The notes under the pieces are model-generated. The model was not told where the DNA came from and ran no database searches. It worked only from the letters and a program-made list of their open reading frames with translations. Shown here one piece after another: positions 1 to 11,984 of a stretch of 64,000 bases of DNA. How positions within the stretch are numbered: position 1 is the stretch's first letter; every line of letters begins with the position of its first letter. The position numbers were made by a program, and so were the translations under genes. The stretch comes from Thuidium tamariscinum (Eukaryota > Streptophyta > Bryopsida > Hypnales > Thuidiaceae): the NCBI GenBank assembly GCA_947034885.2, contig OX344755.2, positions 2,544,501-2,608,500 of the forward strand, written 5' to 3'.

Positions 1-568
1 CGGCTAGTTATAGAATCTCTACACTACAAAAAAAAGTTTGAAATTCCTTATTTAATTCAATCTTTAATATTTTTGAAAAAAAAAATTGGGTGTAAAGTGT
101 TTATCACAACATTACAACCATTGGAATTGTCTTCTTTTAACTCTATAAATAAATTGTTAATAATTTAGTATTTTGGCTCATTTTCTACTTCTTTCTATTT
201 ACTATTTTTCCCCTATATGTTGTACAATTCCAAATGATCTGAAAATTTTCAAGCATGTAGCCAACTTCACTTGAAAAATGAATTCAAAGAGTCACAATAT
301 CTTTGGATATTTTTCCATACAAATATGGTCTTCTGAAGTGCCTAGATTTTCGCAGTGGTAAAAAATGATTTTTGTCACTTCAAACACTAATATCTTGCAA
401 TCTACATAGTGGAAATTGTTGAATTTTTTTGCACTTCTTAAATCTTGTGATCTAAAAGATCCTATGGTTACTTTTGTCCAAAAATGTTTTTTTCTTAAAA
501 TTTGGTAGTTCTCTAAAAAAATGACAGTTTTGAAGCAGTTTTGATGAAAACATAGTCAAAAACCTTTC
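1..568. repeat. Diverged interspersed repeat, one arm of an inverted pair
   Basis: This AT-rich segment is recognisably similar, over its whole length and with many small differences, to the reverse complement of about 29240-29816. Shared landmarks include the segment around 1-30 (matching 29790-29816) and the segment around 540-568 (matching about 29240-29270). The homology runs off the left edge of the window, so the full unit is longer. No open frame suggests a protein. It is most likely an old, unclassified transposon remnant. The rest of 569-1870 is similar AT-rich DNA in which I see no gene. Confidence 0.6.
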
Positions 569-1879
569 ATGGTGAATTGCAAACACCCTACAATCTAGCT
601 AAAGCCAAAGTTTTTAATATTTCTTCTAAAAATTTGATGTGCAAGATCCTACTTTAAGATTTACCCAAAGGACAAATTTTAAAGTTTCTAACACTTTGCA
701 ATGGAAATGGCAATTTTGGGAGTTTATTGCTGAATATAATACCTTTGGACTTTAACTTGTATAAGACAAAGCTTATGGCTATGTAGTCAAACTTGAAAAT
801 CCTACACTCTTTGTATCTTCCATTTTAAAATTTTTATTTATAAGTGAATTTTTGTGATTTTATTTTTTAAAGATAAATTTATTATGTCCACTATATGTTA
901 TAAAGTTTTCAATTTCCATGTAAAAAATTTCAAATTTCCAAAATAAAAATACATTATAATGTTAAATATTGTGGTTTAATAAAAAAAATTGTGTCATTCC
1001 ATATTTAGAAATGTAGTTATAGATCCTCAACTTCAAACTTTACTAAAATGCTTATTTTCAGTAATTTTTCAAAACTTTCATGTAAAGTATAAATTTTACT
1101 TCAAAAGTTTCATACTATTAACTTTGCTAAAAAACAAAAGACATTGTTATGAATGTCAAAAAGAATATTTTGCTCATTCATTGCTTGCAGATGCCAATTT
1201 TGAACTACCACCTCCCCATCCCCATTCTTTTGAGAAGTTTTCGAAGGTGAAAGAGCTATGACTACCGTACGTTGAAGGCAGATTTGTCACACCCTGGATG
1301 AAATCTTTTCTTTTTGCTTGAATTTCCCTTTCATTCATGCCATTTAGAATTTTCAGGATTTGGTTTATTGTAATTGAGAATATTTTGTTAATTGTAGCTA
1401 TGGCCCTCTTGCTTTACCACATTGTAAGCTTAGTATGATGGAAGCTTTACAAAATCTTGTTTTACAGGGCTAAAATAAGGTAGACTTTCCAAAATTTTGC
1501 TCTACTCAGGCTTAATCAAGGCTTTGCTACTAAGTTTGAATAATGAAGGCCATACTATCAATTCTTAAACTAAAATCAAGGCTTTACCATCAAGTCTTAA
1601 GGCTTTACAACATAATATATGGAGTACTATTTTATATTATTTTTTGATTTTTTGAAACACGTAAATAAAATAATATTTAATTTTTCATCAATTTTTTTTT
1701 GAAGATTTCAAATTATTTTCATTAATCTTTTCTACACTTTCAAACTTATCACATCATGATTTCTGAAAATTTCATCATGTGCCATATTTATTTAATTTTG
1801 AATTAATTTTTGACGAATCTGACCCAAGTGTAGGGTACCCTCATTTCCTAAAATTCTCCATTCTTGGAGCAGAAGTATT

Positions 1880-2842
1880 GAACTCAGATACCGTGCGAGG
1901 TTGCACGCGCGGTTGACCACTCCGTTCCCAGTGCGGTTTCTTTCAGTCTATTGCTCACTCGTCATGTTCAAGTCATCAAGTGGGGACAGTTCTTCCTCTC
2001 AATTTGTTACCGGATTTCCATGGTGAAAGCGGCGCATGGAGCTTCAGGGCACGATCTCCGGTGAGCTCGCAACAGTTCAGGAATCAGCGAACGTAGAATG
2101 ATTCTAGCAAAATTTACAGCCGATCGAGTCTTCTTTTGGATTCCCCGAAGTAATTGTAATCGCAGTGAAGCTCATGAACCTCCTTCCTTCCTTCCTTGCA
2201 CAGGATGTCCCTTCCCTGGATTTAGACTTAGGTTTCGTAAATTTTAATCATAGGTCTCGCTGTTCGCATCAAATTTGATGTCTTGATTCCTAGCAATTAC
2301 CGCTTAAGCTTAATGCGTAATGTGGGAAGTTGAGATTGTGGAGTCTGAAAGATGGTTCTGTCCTCTCGTTCGGGGATGTTGCGACATGATATTAGATTGT
2401 TTGTGGAAAAGTAGTGGATGGCCATGCGTTCAAGGATTCGCGTTCTTCAGAATTGAATGAGTATTGAATGATCGCTTCAACTTCAGGCTTTAGGGTTTCT
2501 CATTTTTATTCTGTTGCTTCTCTTTTACTTGGTACGGTGTCGAATTTCTCTAGATAACCAATGCGCAGCCCAGAGAGAATGACAATGTTTTGTCTGCTTT
2601 GTTCCTCTTCCTGCAATATCTGGTTAGAATTGAGCTACCGATATTTATTACTTGGTGATTGGGCACTTGAATTATGTGCGGCTGGATCCATACTTGACGT
2701 TAATTCATGGAAGTAGCTGTCAGTGCGTTGTATCTAAGGTGCAGGATTGATGAGCGGAGTTTGAGGATGAAAGATAGTCTGCTGAACTCTTGTTTTGTGT
2801 GATTATGATAGGATCTTCAAGATTGATTATTGAAGATTCAAA
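1880..2842 (+). other. Putative promoter and 5' leader of the MINIYO gene
   Basis: Base composition changes sharply near 1880 from very AT-rich DNA to mixed sequence that continues into the MINIYO coding exons. This stretch has no convincing long reading frame and holds a CCTT microsatellite near 2181-2197. I infer that it contains the transcription start and a leader, possibly with a leader intron. The exact start cannot be fixed from sequence. Confidence 0.4.
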
Positions 2843-5800
2843 ATGACTTCTGTGGAACGAGTTGGTCGAGTTGGAGGTCAGAAGGAAGCTATAAATGAGG
2901 ATGCGAAGGAGGAGGTGAAGCCGCCTTACCAGCCTTTGAAGGTCCTCGGAGGAATTCGGGAAAAGGGGTTTGATGGCGATGGCGGAGCCGGTGGGAAGCC
3001 TGGGCGTGTCTCTTTGCCACAGCCGAGTGTTAGACCGTTCCCTGTTGCGCGTCATCGCTCCGAGGGCCCTGTAAGCTTCACTTCGCCCCTGGAGGATTAA
3101 TACGTTGAAAATTAGGTTTGAATGCGGAAGTTGAATGGTGATGGTGTTTACGTTTTCAAAATCCTTATATGGAACAATTGTTTGTGGTTCCCGAAGTGAA
3201 TTCCTTGTTACATCACTTCTGTAGTTGACTTGCTGCTACGTTTTCAGTGCAATCTAGAATGACTCAGGGTTTAGGGTTTAGGCTTCAGGGTTCAGATTTC
3301 ATGAATGTTTCCTGATCCTTTCATGCGTACGGTAGATGTGTATCTGCACAATATTAAGAAGAAGCTCGTGTCACTAAGTTCTTTGAGTTGCGATGGCAGC
3401 ATTGGGCACCTCAACGGGAGCCCGAAACCGTGGCAATGCCGGATGATTTTGAAGAATTAGGCGCAGAGGGTCTGGCAGCTCTAGCCAAGCCACTTATACG
3501 AAAGAAAAAAGCAACCCTGAATCTAAGTCGATGGAAGACTGAACGCAATTCGAAAGATACTGATCTCAAAGGCTCCAACCTAGATCTGGATAACTCCTCA
3601 CCTGTTGAAGAAATAACTTCTCAAGTCGAGGAACTGGAAACTGCACATGTAGAATCCAGAATCGAGAGAGCTCCAGAAGCTGTTTCACGGCCAAGAGTTT
3701 CTTTCACCTTGCCGACCAAGAAGAGTGCAGATACGGCAGATTTTAAAGGTTCTACCTAAATTTGGTTTGTTGTGTTTGTTTTTTGACCCGGTGTACGACC
3801 ATGTTTCTATTGGTTTCATAGGATGTGCGTTGCTCTAATGAAATCAAATTGATGCTGCAGACGTAGTAACAGAAGTTCGTACCAAACCCATAGAATATGC
3901 TGAACTATCTAGGCTCAGAAGTGATTCCGGTGCGAGTAGTAGAGGAGTAGTCCGAGTTACTGGAGTGGAGGCGTCGAGGTCTGAATCCGAAGAGGCATCA
4001 ATCGACGAAGAGAATCGTGCCGCTATTGCGTCCATGTCCGCAGCTGAGGTTGCAGAAGCCCAATATGAGATTATGAACCGGCTGAAACCTGAAGTAGTAG
4101 AGATGTTGAGAACGAGAAGACTGAAGAAAGGTTCGAAAGATCACAAAGAGGATGAAAAACAGGCCGATGCAGAATCGGTGGCAAAAACTACAGGAGTGAG
4201 GGACGGATCATTTCCAGTGAAGAGCTCACATGCCCCTGAAACTCTCAAAAATCCCCAGACTGCAGCCAATTCTCTAGATACCGAGGAAATAAAGGAGCAG
4301 GAATCTGCTAATCAACAGCCCATTGTCCCCAAGTTTGATCAAGAAACAGGCTGGCCCAAATCTTGGACTGAGAGAGTAGAGGCCGTAAGGCTTCACAGGT
4401 TTGACATGGAAGGCCACCTGGTGGCTATCGACGACGTACCGATTCAGGAAATCTCTGGCAAGTCTTTCTCATGCACTTTAGCGTCCCGCATGGTGAAGTT
4501 TTCATTGCGAGTATACTGGCACTACCCGATAGTAGTTCTTTGGATGTCTCGATGTCTCGAAATGTGTGTGAATCTGCCCTTCAGGAAATTATGGTGGTGA
4601 ATGGCCATTGGATATTATCACCTGTTTAGATAATGTAGTTTGCTTTCCTTAGTGAGTCCTCTTGAGACTACTCGTTACCTGCAATCAGTATTACAGTTAC
4701 ATATTCGTACACACGAACCATCTTCAGCATCCAGACTAGAGAAGCACCTATGTTGGGATCTATCTTTGGATTGTATTAAGAGTTTTATGGTGTGTATCTT
4801 AATTCAGATACTTCTCCCGATTTGCAACAGTCAAATGTGCAAAACATTGCTGAGCGGGACTTTCTTCGGTCAGAAGGTGACCCTGTTGGAATGGGCTATA
4901 CTTTGAAAGAGGCTGCCGATCTCGTTCGAAGCACGGTGAGTAAAGGGTGAAATTGAAATATTGCAGTTTTATTCTCACTACGCGGACATTGTCGGAACAG
5001 TGATCAAGTCCTTGGCTTGTAGTAGTTTATTTTCTTTGCAAATTGTAATGCAGAATTTATGGTGAGTAGGTAGATGAAGATTTGCCATGTTTGCGTCTTC
5101 TTTCGCTGGAGTTGGTTTTTCATTCCCATCATTGATTAGCTACATGACAGAAATTCATGAGGGAGGCGATAGTGTTGTAGGAATCCGAAATTATCTACGG
5201 TTTTCTATTTGTTTCATTTGTTAACGGCAAGGGCTTGGTTTTCAGGTTGCAGGTCATAGAACGTTTGCTTTGCGCCTTATAGCGTCTGTACTTGAGAATG
5301 CTGTGGTTGGACTCCAAGAACAGAAGACAAGATTGTTTTTGGATCAAAGACAGAGGACACTGGATGAAGTCGATTGGCAGGCTGTATGGGCATACGCTCT
5401 AGGCCCTGAGCCTGGGTTAACTTTGACCTTGAGGTATTGATTCGTATACCCGTAGGAGGATGGTTTGTTTTTTTCTTTTTTTGTCCAATGATAGGTCTGG
5501 CCACACATTCAAAGGTTGATTCAGGTGTATGATATTTGTTTTTGGCTTGTTTACCTAGGCTTGCTTTGGACGACACCCATACAACTGTTGTTGTATCATG
5601 CGCAAAGGCTTTGCAGGCTCTGCTGAGCTGCTCGGCCAATGATGCTATCTTTGATCTTCATGAGGTGATTTTCGTACCTGTTCCAAGGGTATTCTACCCA
5701 CTTTAAGTGAAAGAACATAGAAAATAGCGCCAATTATGAATACTGGTCTTTTATACTCAGCTGAGGTTAAAATGTGGCTACGAATTAAAAAACAAGATGA

Positions 5801-8800
5801 AACTTCCAATGAAATCAATAACTTAATGGCAGGTGTAATATTCTTGTCCTTTGAGATGAATAATTCGTAGGCTTTGCAAATGAAAGTCTTTTTCTGTTGT
5901 ATTTCGTCTCTGACAGTTTGTAATAATTTGATTTGCTTCTAGTTCTTGAAACCTCTGTAACCTGCTGTGGTGGCCACAACAGAGTTGTTGGCCAAGAATG
6001 AAGTTATTGTTCACAGGTCCTGTGTTTCGAAAGCATATAAAGCAGGATGAAGGCTTTCTTGGAGGGGGCCGGTGGAAGTATAACATCAAAGCAAGTGAAT
6101 TACACCCCAAGAGCGCAACTTCTGAAGAAGAGGACGATGACGGGAAGGAGACAGTAGCAGATGATACAACAGTTGCAAGCAAAGACTGTGCTGCTGGGCT
6201 CATTCGAATGGGTGTGCTGCCTAGGATTCGTTACATCCTTGAGGTTGGCATTTCTCATTTTCCTGCTTGATATCCACGAGTGAGATCCGCAAATTTTGAG
6301 CTGAATCTAGATTGGAAATTTTAATGCAGATTATTAGACCTTTCTGGGATTCAGCGTCGTGTTTTTAACTTCGAAAACTCTTACAATACAGGTCGAGAAA
6401 TTGAAAGCAGCAGACGACCAGCTATTGGATGTAATTGTAGCATTGGCACGTCATTCTCCCGCCGCTTCGGAATCTGTAATGAAGTGCCCCAGGCTTGTGG
6501 ATTCCATCATTCAACGTTTCATATTAGTAAGCGAGGATCGTGACAGTGGTATTCATTCTGCACAGTCTTGCCGTGTGAAGGCCATCGAACTTCTCAAGGT
6601 GAAGCTTAATCCTTGCATAATTATTTCTAGCATAGTCCCTTGGAGGATATTATTTCAATGCTTTCTACTCCCGTAAAGAGTTCTTTTGTTCAAAGAAAAC
6701 CCAAATTTCTCGCAAGATTTCAATTGAAACTGTGAAAAGATAAACATTCAACTTTATACGTCTAGTAGATGAAGGGATGTGTCAAACTAGTTTATATAAA
6801 ATGTCCATAAATTTTTTAAGTGTTTGTGAAGGAAATTCATATCAATGACGAAATACATTGAAAATTACCAATTTCTATACTATTGGTATTATTCCCAATG
6901 AAGAACTTCATCGTGGATAAAAATGATAAGTTTTTCTAGAAACTAGCTAAATTCATTGTGGAATAAAAACTAAATGTATTGATTTGTGAATATAATTATC
7001 TTTTCTTATTTTTTAGAAGGTTTTCAGAAATCTGAAGTGACATGGAATCCACAGCAAGATGCAATGTTTATATATCAACAGGCAAAGTTTATACTAGAAA
7101 ATCACCTTACGTTTTTTCATTTTCTCCAAAAGTAGCATATTGGGGTACCTGCCTTCAAAGTTTGATCATTTTTACTGGCTGCAGGTATTATCACAAGCAA
7201 GCCGGCTCAACTGTTCTAGGTTTTTCAACTCTGGAGCTATTCAAATGGCACATTCTGAGTTGTACACAGTGCAGTCCTCTAACATTGGCGATCCAGTATG
7301 CACCACAATTGTTGAGTCCCTCCGGTTGTGGCAAATATGCATACAGTACAAGATGGGAATGTCCAGCTTCATGGACATATATCCAACCCTCTGCTTCTGG
7401 CTGTCGCCTTTGACGAAGGAAGAGATTATCAGTGACAACGGCAGCAATGCTCTGAGCTTAGCCCAGGAGTCATATCGGTTACTTGAGCGATTGGCTCAAA
7501 CACTTCCGAGGCTACATACAAGTGATGAAGAGACATTGGAGAGCTTCGAAACTGATGATGAAAACTGGGCATGGAGATTAGCTGTTCCCTTGGTAGAAAC
7601 TGCTATGGGATGGCTCTCCGCTGATCGTATTTCTGCAATAGTGAATCAAGTTAACAAACTCAGACAACGTGGAGTATCATCTAGTAGCACAGTGAGGCTG
7701 ATAGGAACCCTCACCTCTATACTGCAGTTTCTTGCTACCGTCAGTGAGAAGATACTTGCGAGCAGCCATAACGAAGAGAATGCATATACCCCGTTCATAC
7801 CCACCTTTGTTCCCCGACTGGGATTGCTGCTGGCAGAAGACAAGTTTGTTTTGGGGTCGGGAACATTGTTCGAAAGTCTTTGTTTAGTAAGACATGTTCG
7901 GGACGAGGAGACGACATTGGCTGCCACTTGTTGTTTACAGGCAGTGACTCGCCTCTTGAACAATGTCGACAAGGTCATCAAAACTGCACGGTCTCAGAGT
8001 GCTCCAACCACAGCAGCACCTATGGAATGTACTCGAGCTCACGAAATTTTGGATGCTGGTTTGATTTTGTCTTGTAAAAGAGAGTTTCAGGAACTGTTAC
8101 TCGACGTTGGAGATGAGGTCTTAGCCAACATTGGCTTGCTTCAGTCTTTCGAGATCAACGGGAGAGGAGGGCCTGCCCCAGGGCTAGGACTTGGTTGGGG
8201 TGCAATAGGTGGTGGATCATGGTCCAGACAAGTGTTGGTTGCGCAGTCTACAGCCAGGCTTGTGATGTCTTTACTTGATTTAACACCGACTAGTAGCGAT
8301 GATTCCTCACCTTCACAGATCCGCTGGCGGTTAAGTTGTGGGTTTGCTGTTGCGGCACTGGCCACTCCGGAGGACGGGGAGCTAGTCAAGCAGGCATGCT
8401 CCAAGTTATTGATACATCCCAAGACTTTGTCTTCTCTGACAAAGCTCGTGGAAATTACTTTGACAGAGCTCGACTCTGTTCTTCGAGCCTTGAACCTGTC
8501 TAGCGAAAGTTTGACCAGGCTAGTTCCTGATAAAGTGTCGAAGGTGCTTTTGGAGCATTATACGTGGACATGGACGTCAAGAAAGAACCACAAGGCAGAT
8601 AATACTCATCCTAAAGGAATATTGAAAGGAAGCAAACGACTGCCAATTGTTGTTGAAGACGCAGGTGCCTACACTCAAGCGCGAGCTAGCTTAGCCAGAG
8701 AATGGGCAAGACAGAGGCTGCCATTACCATCTCACTGGATCCTTAGCCCTATGGCCACTAACATTACGCGGCTGCTATTCAAGTCCGAAGGAGTGGAAGA

Positions 8801-10738
8801 AATTGGGGTTAGCACAGTGGATACTATAGACAAAGCAATAATGGAAGAGACTGTAAAGTCAGGACTATCTTGGCTTCTAGGTTTGGAGGCTCTTTATTCC
8901 GACTCCCTTGAGAATAACCCATTCCACCTCATACCCTTAGTTCGAAAAGTACATGCCCTATCATCTATATATGTCCTTGGAGGTGATATTTTCCTTCAGG
9001 AGGAGACAAGAGCTGCCATTGGGGTGTTACAGGAGATTTATGGGCGTCAATTGGAATCAGTGGACGAAAAGGATGGATTACCTGTGCAGGCTTTAGATTT
9101 TGAACGTTCAATTGACATGAACTACACGTCGTTTGGGGAAAGCTTAGCGGAGCAATTTGGGGCGAGTTCATTTGGTGACCTGGTGTTCGCTCGACAGGTA
9201 GCATTTTATCTTCAACAGGGAGTGCCAGACCCGATTCGTTTAGCAGTGTGGCGGATCGTAGTGGATGCTCAAGCGTTGAGGCTCCTCCCTCCTTTGGCTC
9301 AGTGTTGTGGGCAGCCGTTGCGTTATTTGTACCCCTTTGAGGTACTCTCAGTTTTTGGAAATTTGTTCAACAAATGCAATTATCGGCTTCATGTGTTGTC
9401 CATGTTGTTCGTTGAGGATTTGCTGGTGCAGTTGCTAATTCCCTTTTGTTCGTCTTCCCAGAGGAACGCTGAAATTGTAGGGGCATATGTATCTGTGTGG
9501 ACATCTGGAGCCCTCGACACTCCTGCGGCGCAGGCCTCTCTTTCCTTCACATTGTGTGTCCATCACATTGCTGGGTATCTCTTTGGTAATTCGGATGTGC
9601 TGGATAAACTTGCGGTTAAAACGGTGGCCAGGACTTTGGTGCGGAGCTCCATGCGCAAGTCGCAACAGCAGGTATTTACAGAGAATCTTTCGATGCCCTT
9701 GTAACGTCAGTTATTGTCACTGACATTTCATTTTGTACATAAGATATAGAATCCTATTTGCCTTACTTCCTGCATGTTCACCAATATGTAGGAGTGATTT
9801 TTAGGAGAGTTTTTGAGAGTGCACTTTCTTAGCCAGACTCTCTAGAGATGAACTGTGTATCGCCATACAGGAATTTCTTATGCTATCATTCAAAGTGGGA
9901 GGTTGTACAGCACTATTCAAGGGATATTAAACTACCACATATCCATTTAACCCTTGAAGTTCAACGCGGACGTCAGACGTCCGATGAATGCCAAATAAAC
10001 AGTCTGTAATTTGTACAGGACCTCTTTTTCATCGTTTTATTTTCTAAAAATCGATCATAGAGATGTACACAATCATTCAAGTTCTGAAACAGCATCTTTG
10101 GCTGTACTGTTAATTTTAGGCACCCAAAATTGTTTGAAAATGTCACGGAGACGGGTAATAGACCCATGCTGCCCTTGTCGCAAATTCCTTCAAATTTCTT
10201 CAGGTCAGCTTGGAATGAGGGATTCTATGAGTTCTGACAAACACAAGTACAGCTGTGAACAGTGCTTCCTTCTTTGGTCTGCACTGAAGCCTCGCACTGT
10301 TCACAGTCCACGGTTATCAGCCCAAGGTTTAAGGGTTAAAGATCCGAGCTTACAGATATCTGCCAAGTCTTGCTTCCATCCAGCTTGCAATGTCAAGGCC
10401 AACCATGTCTATGAATAGATGAGCTGCTGTTGGTAACAAGGGTCTGTGCAGGAGACAAGATGAGGCCCAGAATAGTTAGTATCCTGTACCTTAAAGCTTT
10501 GTGACGATCTCTTCTCGCCTGGTCTCTTGTCGAGTTGCTCAAGGAGGTGGGTTTGTGTTTACAGGTTGCATTGGTGAAGCTTTTGGTGTATCAACCTTCC
10601 CTTCCCCAATATATCACATCTCAAGGCTATAAAGAACTGGAGGCTCGAGTGGCTTCTCTTTCGGAAGCTTGTGAGGGTGATCGGACTCTTTTGAGTCAAG
10701 TTGAAGGCTTGCAACGCCTTGCCATCCCAATAAAGTAG
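2843..10738 (+). CDS. IYO: MINIYO / RNA polymerase II-associated protein 1 (RPAP1) homologue, about 1578 aa
   Basis: RPAP1/MINIYO binds RNA polymerase II; in plants it moves to the nucleus and promotes transcriptional elongation as cells leave the meristematic state. I join ten coding exons: 2843-3070, 3400-3748, 3861-4492, 4831-4935, 5246-5433, 5559-5664, 5983-6243, 6392-6598, 7185-9671 and 10565-10738. All have GT-AG borders and matching phases. The RPAP1 N-terminal motif lies at residues about 35-82 (VRPFPVARHRSEGP, then HW across intron 1), followed by a basic KKK stretch ending in LSRW. The RPAP1 C-type domain lies at about 365-460 (RFDMEGHLV, then SEGDPVGMGYTLKEA). The rest is helical, ARM-like sequence, most of it in the 829-codon exon 9. 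Length is close to Arabidopsis IYO (about 1465 aa). The exon 3/4 junction is the weakest: an acceptor at 4808 is also possible with another donor. Retention of intron 9 would replace the last 57 residues with ten others. Confidence 0.93.
3270..3284 (+). promoter_or_regulatory. Telomere-like TTTAGGG doublet (telo-box) in MINIYO intron 1
   Basis: Two tandem GGGTTTA units, the plant telomere repeat, sit in the first intron and are followed by degenerate copies to about 3296. Telo-boxes near the 5' ends of plant genes are known cis-elements in genes linked to cell proliferation and are also recruitment sites for Polycomb-linked factors. Function here is inference from position only. Confidence 0.35.
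9951..10335. mobile_element. Candidate TTAA-flanked short TIR element in MINIYO intron 9
   Basis: The interval is bounded by TTAA at 9947-9950 and at 10336-10339. Its ends are CCCTTGAA (left) and the complement of CCCTTAAA (right), seven of eight matching. The same TTAA-CCCTT arrangement bounds the clearer element at 24692-25803. The inverted repeat is very short, so chance is possible. It would explain why intron 9 is unusually long (about 890 bp). Confidence 0.25.
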
Positions 10739-11068
10739 GCCAATGCACATAGCAGGTAATCTTTTTTGTTAGCACCAACTTGGACTACTGTTTAGCGAGT
10801 CTAGCACATCTGATTAAATTTCTGCACTGCGAGCTATAAACCATTTTGACCGAAGTCTTGTGAACAAGAAGTATGACCTTCGGCTCCAGCTGCAATCTCT
10901 ACCAACGGGAGACTCTCGATGTTGGCGATTTTCTAAAGGTTACTTTGACAATTAAATTACAATTGGATCCAAATCAAGGAAGGGTTGTGGTTTGGTATTG
11001 GACAGTTTGGACTGATTGTAGGTTTACTTAGAGATGGAACGATTTCTACATTTTTGTCAACATAATTA

Positions 11069-11326
11069 AGGTGGGTACACCCAAAAGCGCAGCTGACCTT
11101 AAAGCACCATCTACAAGCTGCGTGCATTTTCAAAATCAGTTATGTACAGATACTGTAGATGGTGCTTTTAGAAACAAACTTTGACCCTTAATAACTATTG
11201 CATATTGTATCCAAATGTTGCATTCTTTGGTGCATTGGAACTTGCTTTCACTTGCCAACAAGACTAGGCCTAATTATAGGAACTAGTCACAGTTCTGATT
11301 TGTAGCGCTTTTGGGTGTACCCACCT
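11069..11326. mobile_element. TA-flanked MITE (Tc1/mariner-Stowaway type), copy 1
   Basis: This 258-bp element has perfect 22-bp terminal inverted repeats beginning AGGTGGGTACACCC and is flanked by TA on both sides (11067-11068 and 11327-11328). Inside its left half a perfect 15-bp inverted repeat (11101-11115 with 11154-11168) could form a second hairpin. It has no coding capacity. A diverged copy in the opposite orientation lies at 18785-19063. It sits between the convergent MINIYO and COX6A genes and may be included in their 3' UTRs. Confidence 0.85.
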
Positions 11327-11984
11327 TACACCTTACTGCAATTCGCTAGACAATGCTCTGTTACAGTTGCAGTGGCAGAGCAGGATTCTATTATACTGTG
11401 CATATCCCTTCATTAGTTGAATAATGGACCTAAGGAGGAAAGAGTACGTGACAATCAGCAGCGGATAGGTTTACATAAACGATCTTGTGCTTGCCGTCCA
11501 TTCCAATCGAAGATCTGAACCATTCTCATCATCCAGTCAAAACCCCCGTCTCTGAAGAAGACAAGGCACTACTAAAATAAATAACCTCTATCTCCCACGA
11601 TATGACCAATCAGTGCACCGTACCCAAATCTTCAAAACTGTTTGATAACAGCTTATTTGTAGTGGTACTAGAGAAGTACTTAAAACAACAAAGTAAAAGA
11701 ACATTGGATGTATTATGGAGAAGGGCACAATTGGTACCATAAGACCAAAACATAATTCCAGCATTCCTTGTGCACCACAGGTGTATTTACAGATCTAAAC
11801 CGGTAATGAACATTATCCAGAAGGGTAAAGTGAAGTTTCGAGCAACGTTTAAGGATTTCAGAACAGAAAAAGGAAGCCTATCGTAACAGCTTGTCATTGA
11901 GCAGTTATATACAAATCAGCCTAATTACAAAACTCCACACGGCTGCCATGATGCAGGGAAGCGAAGGGACTAATTTCCTCGTGA

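Noticed and set aside
7646-8422. Minus-strand frames opposite MINIYO exon 9
   Set aside because: Shadow frames of a long, strongly coding exon on the plus strand.
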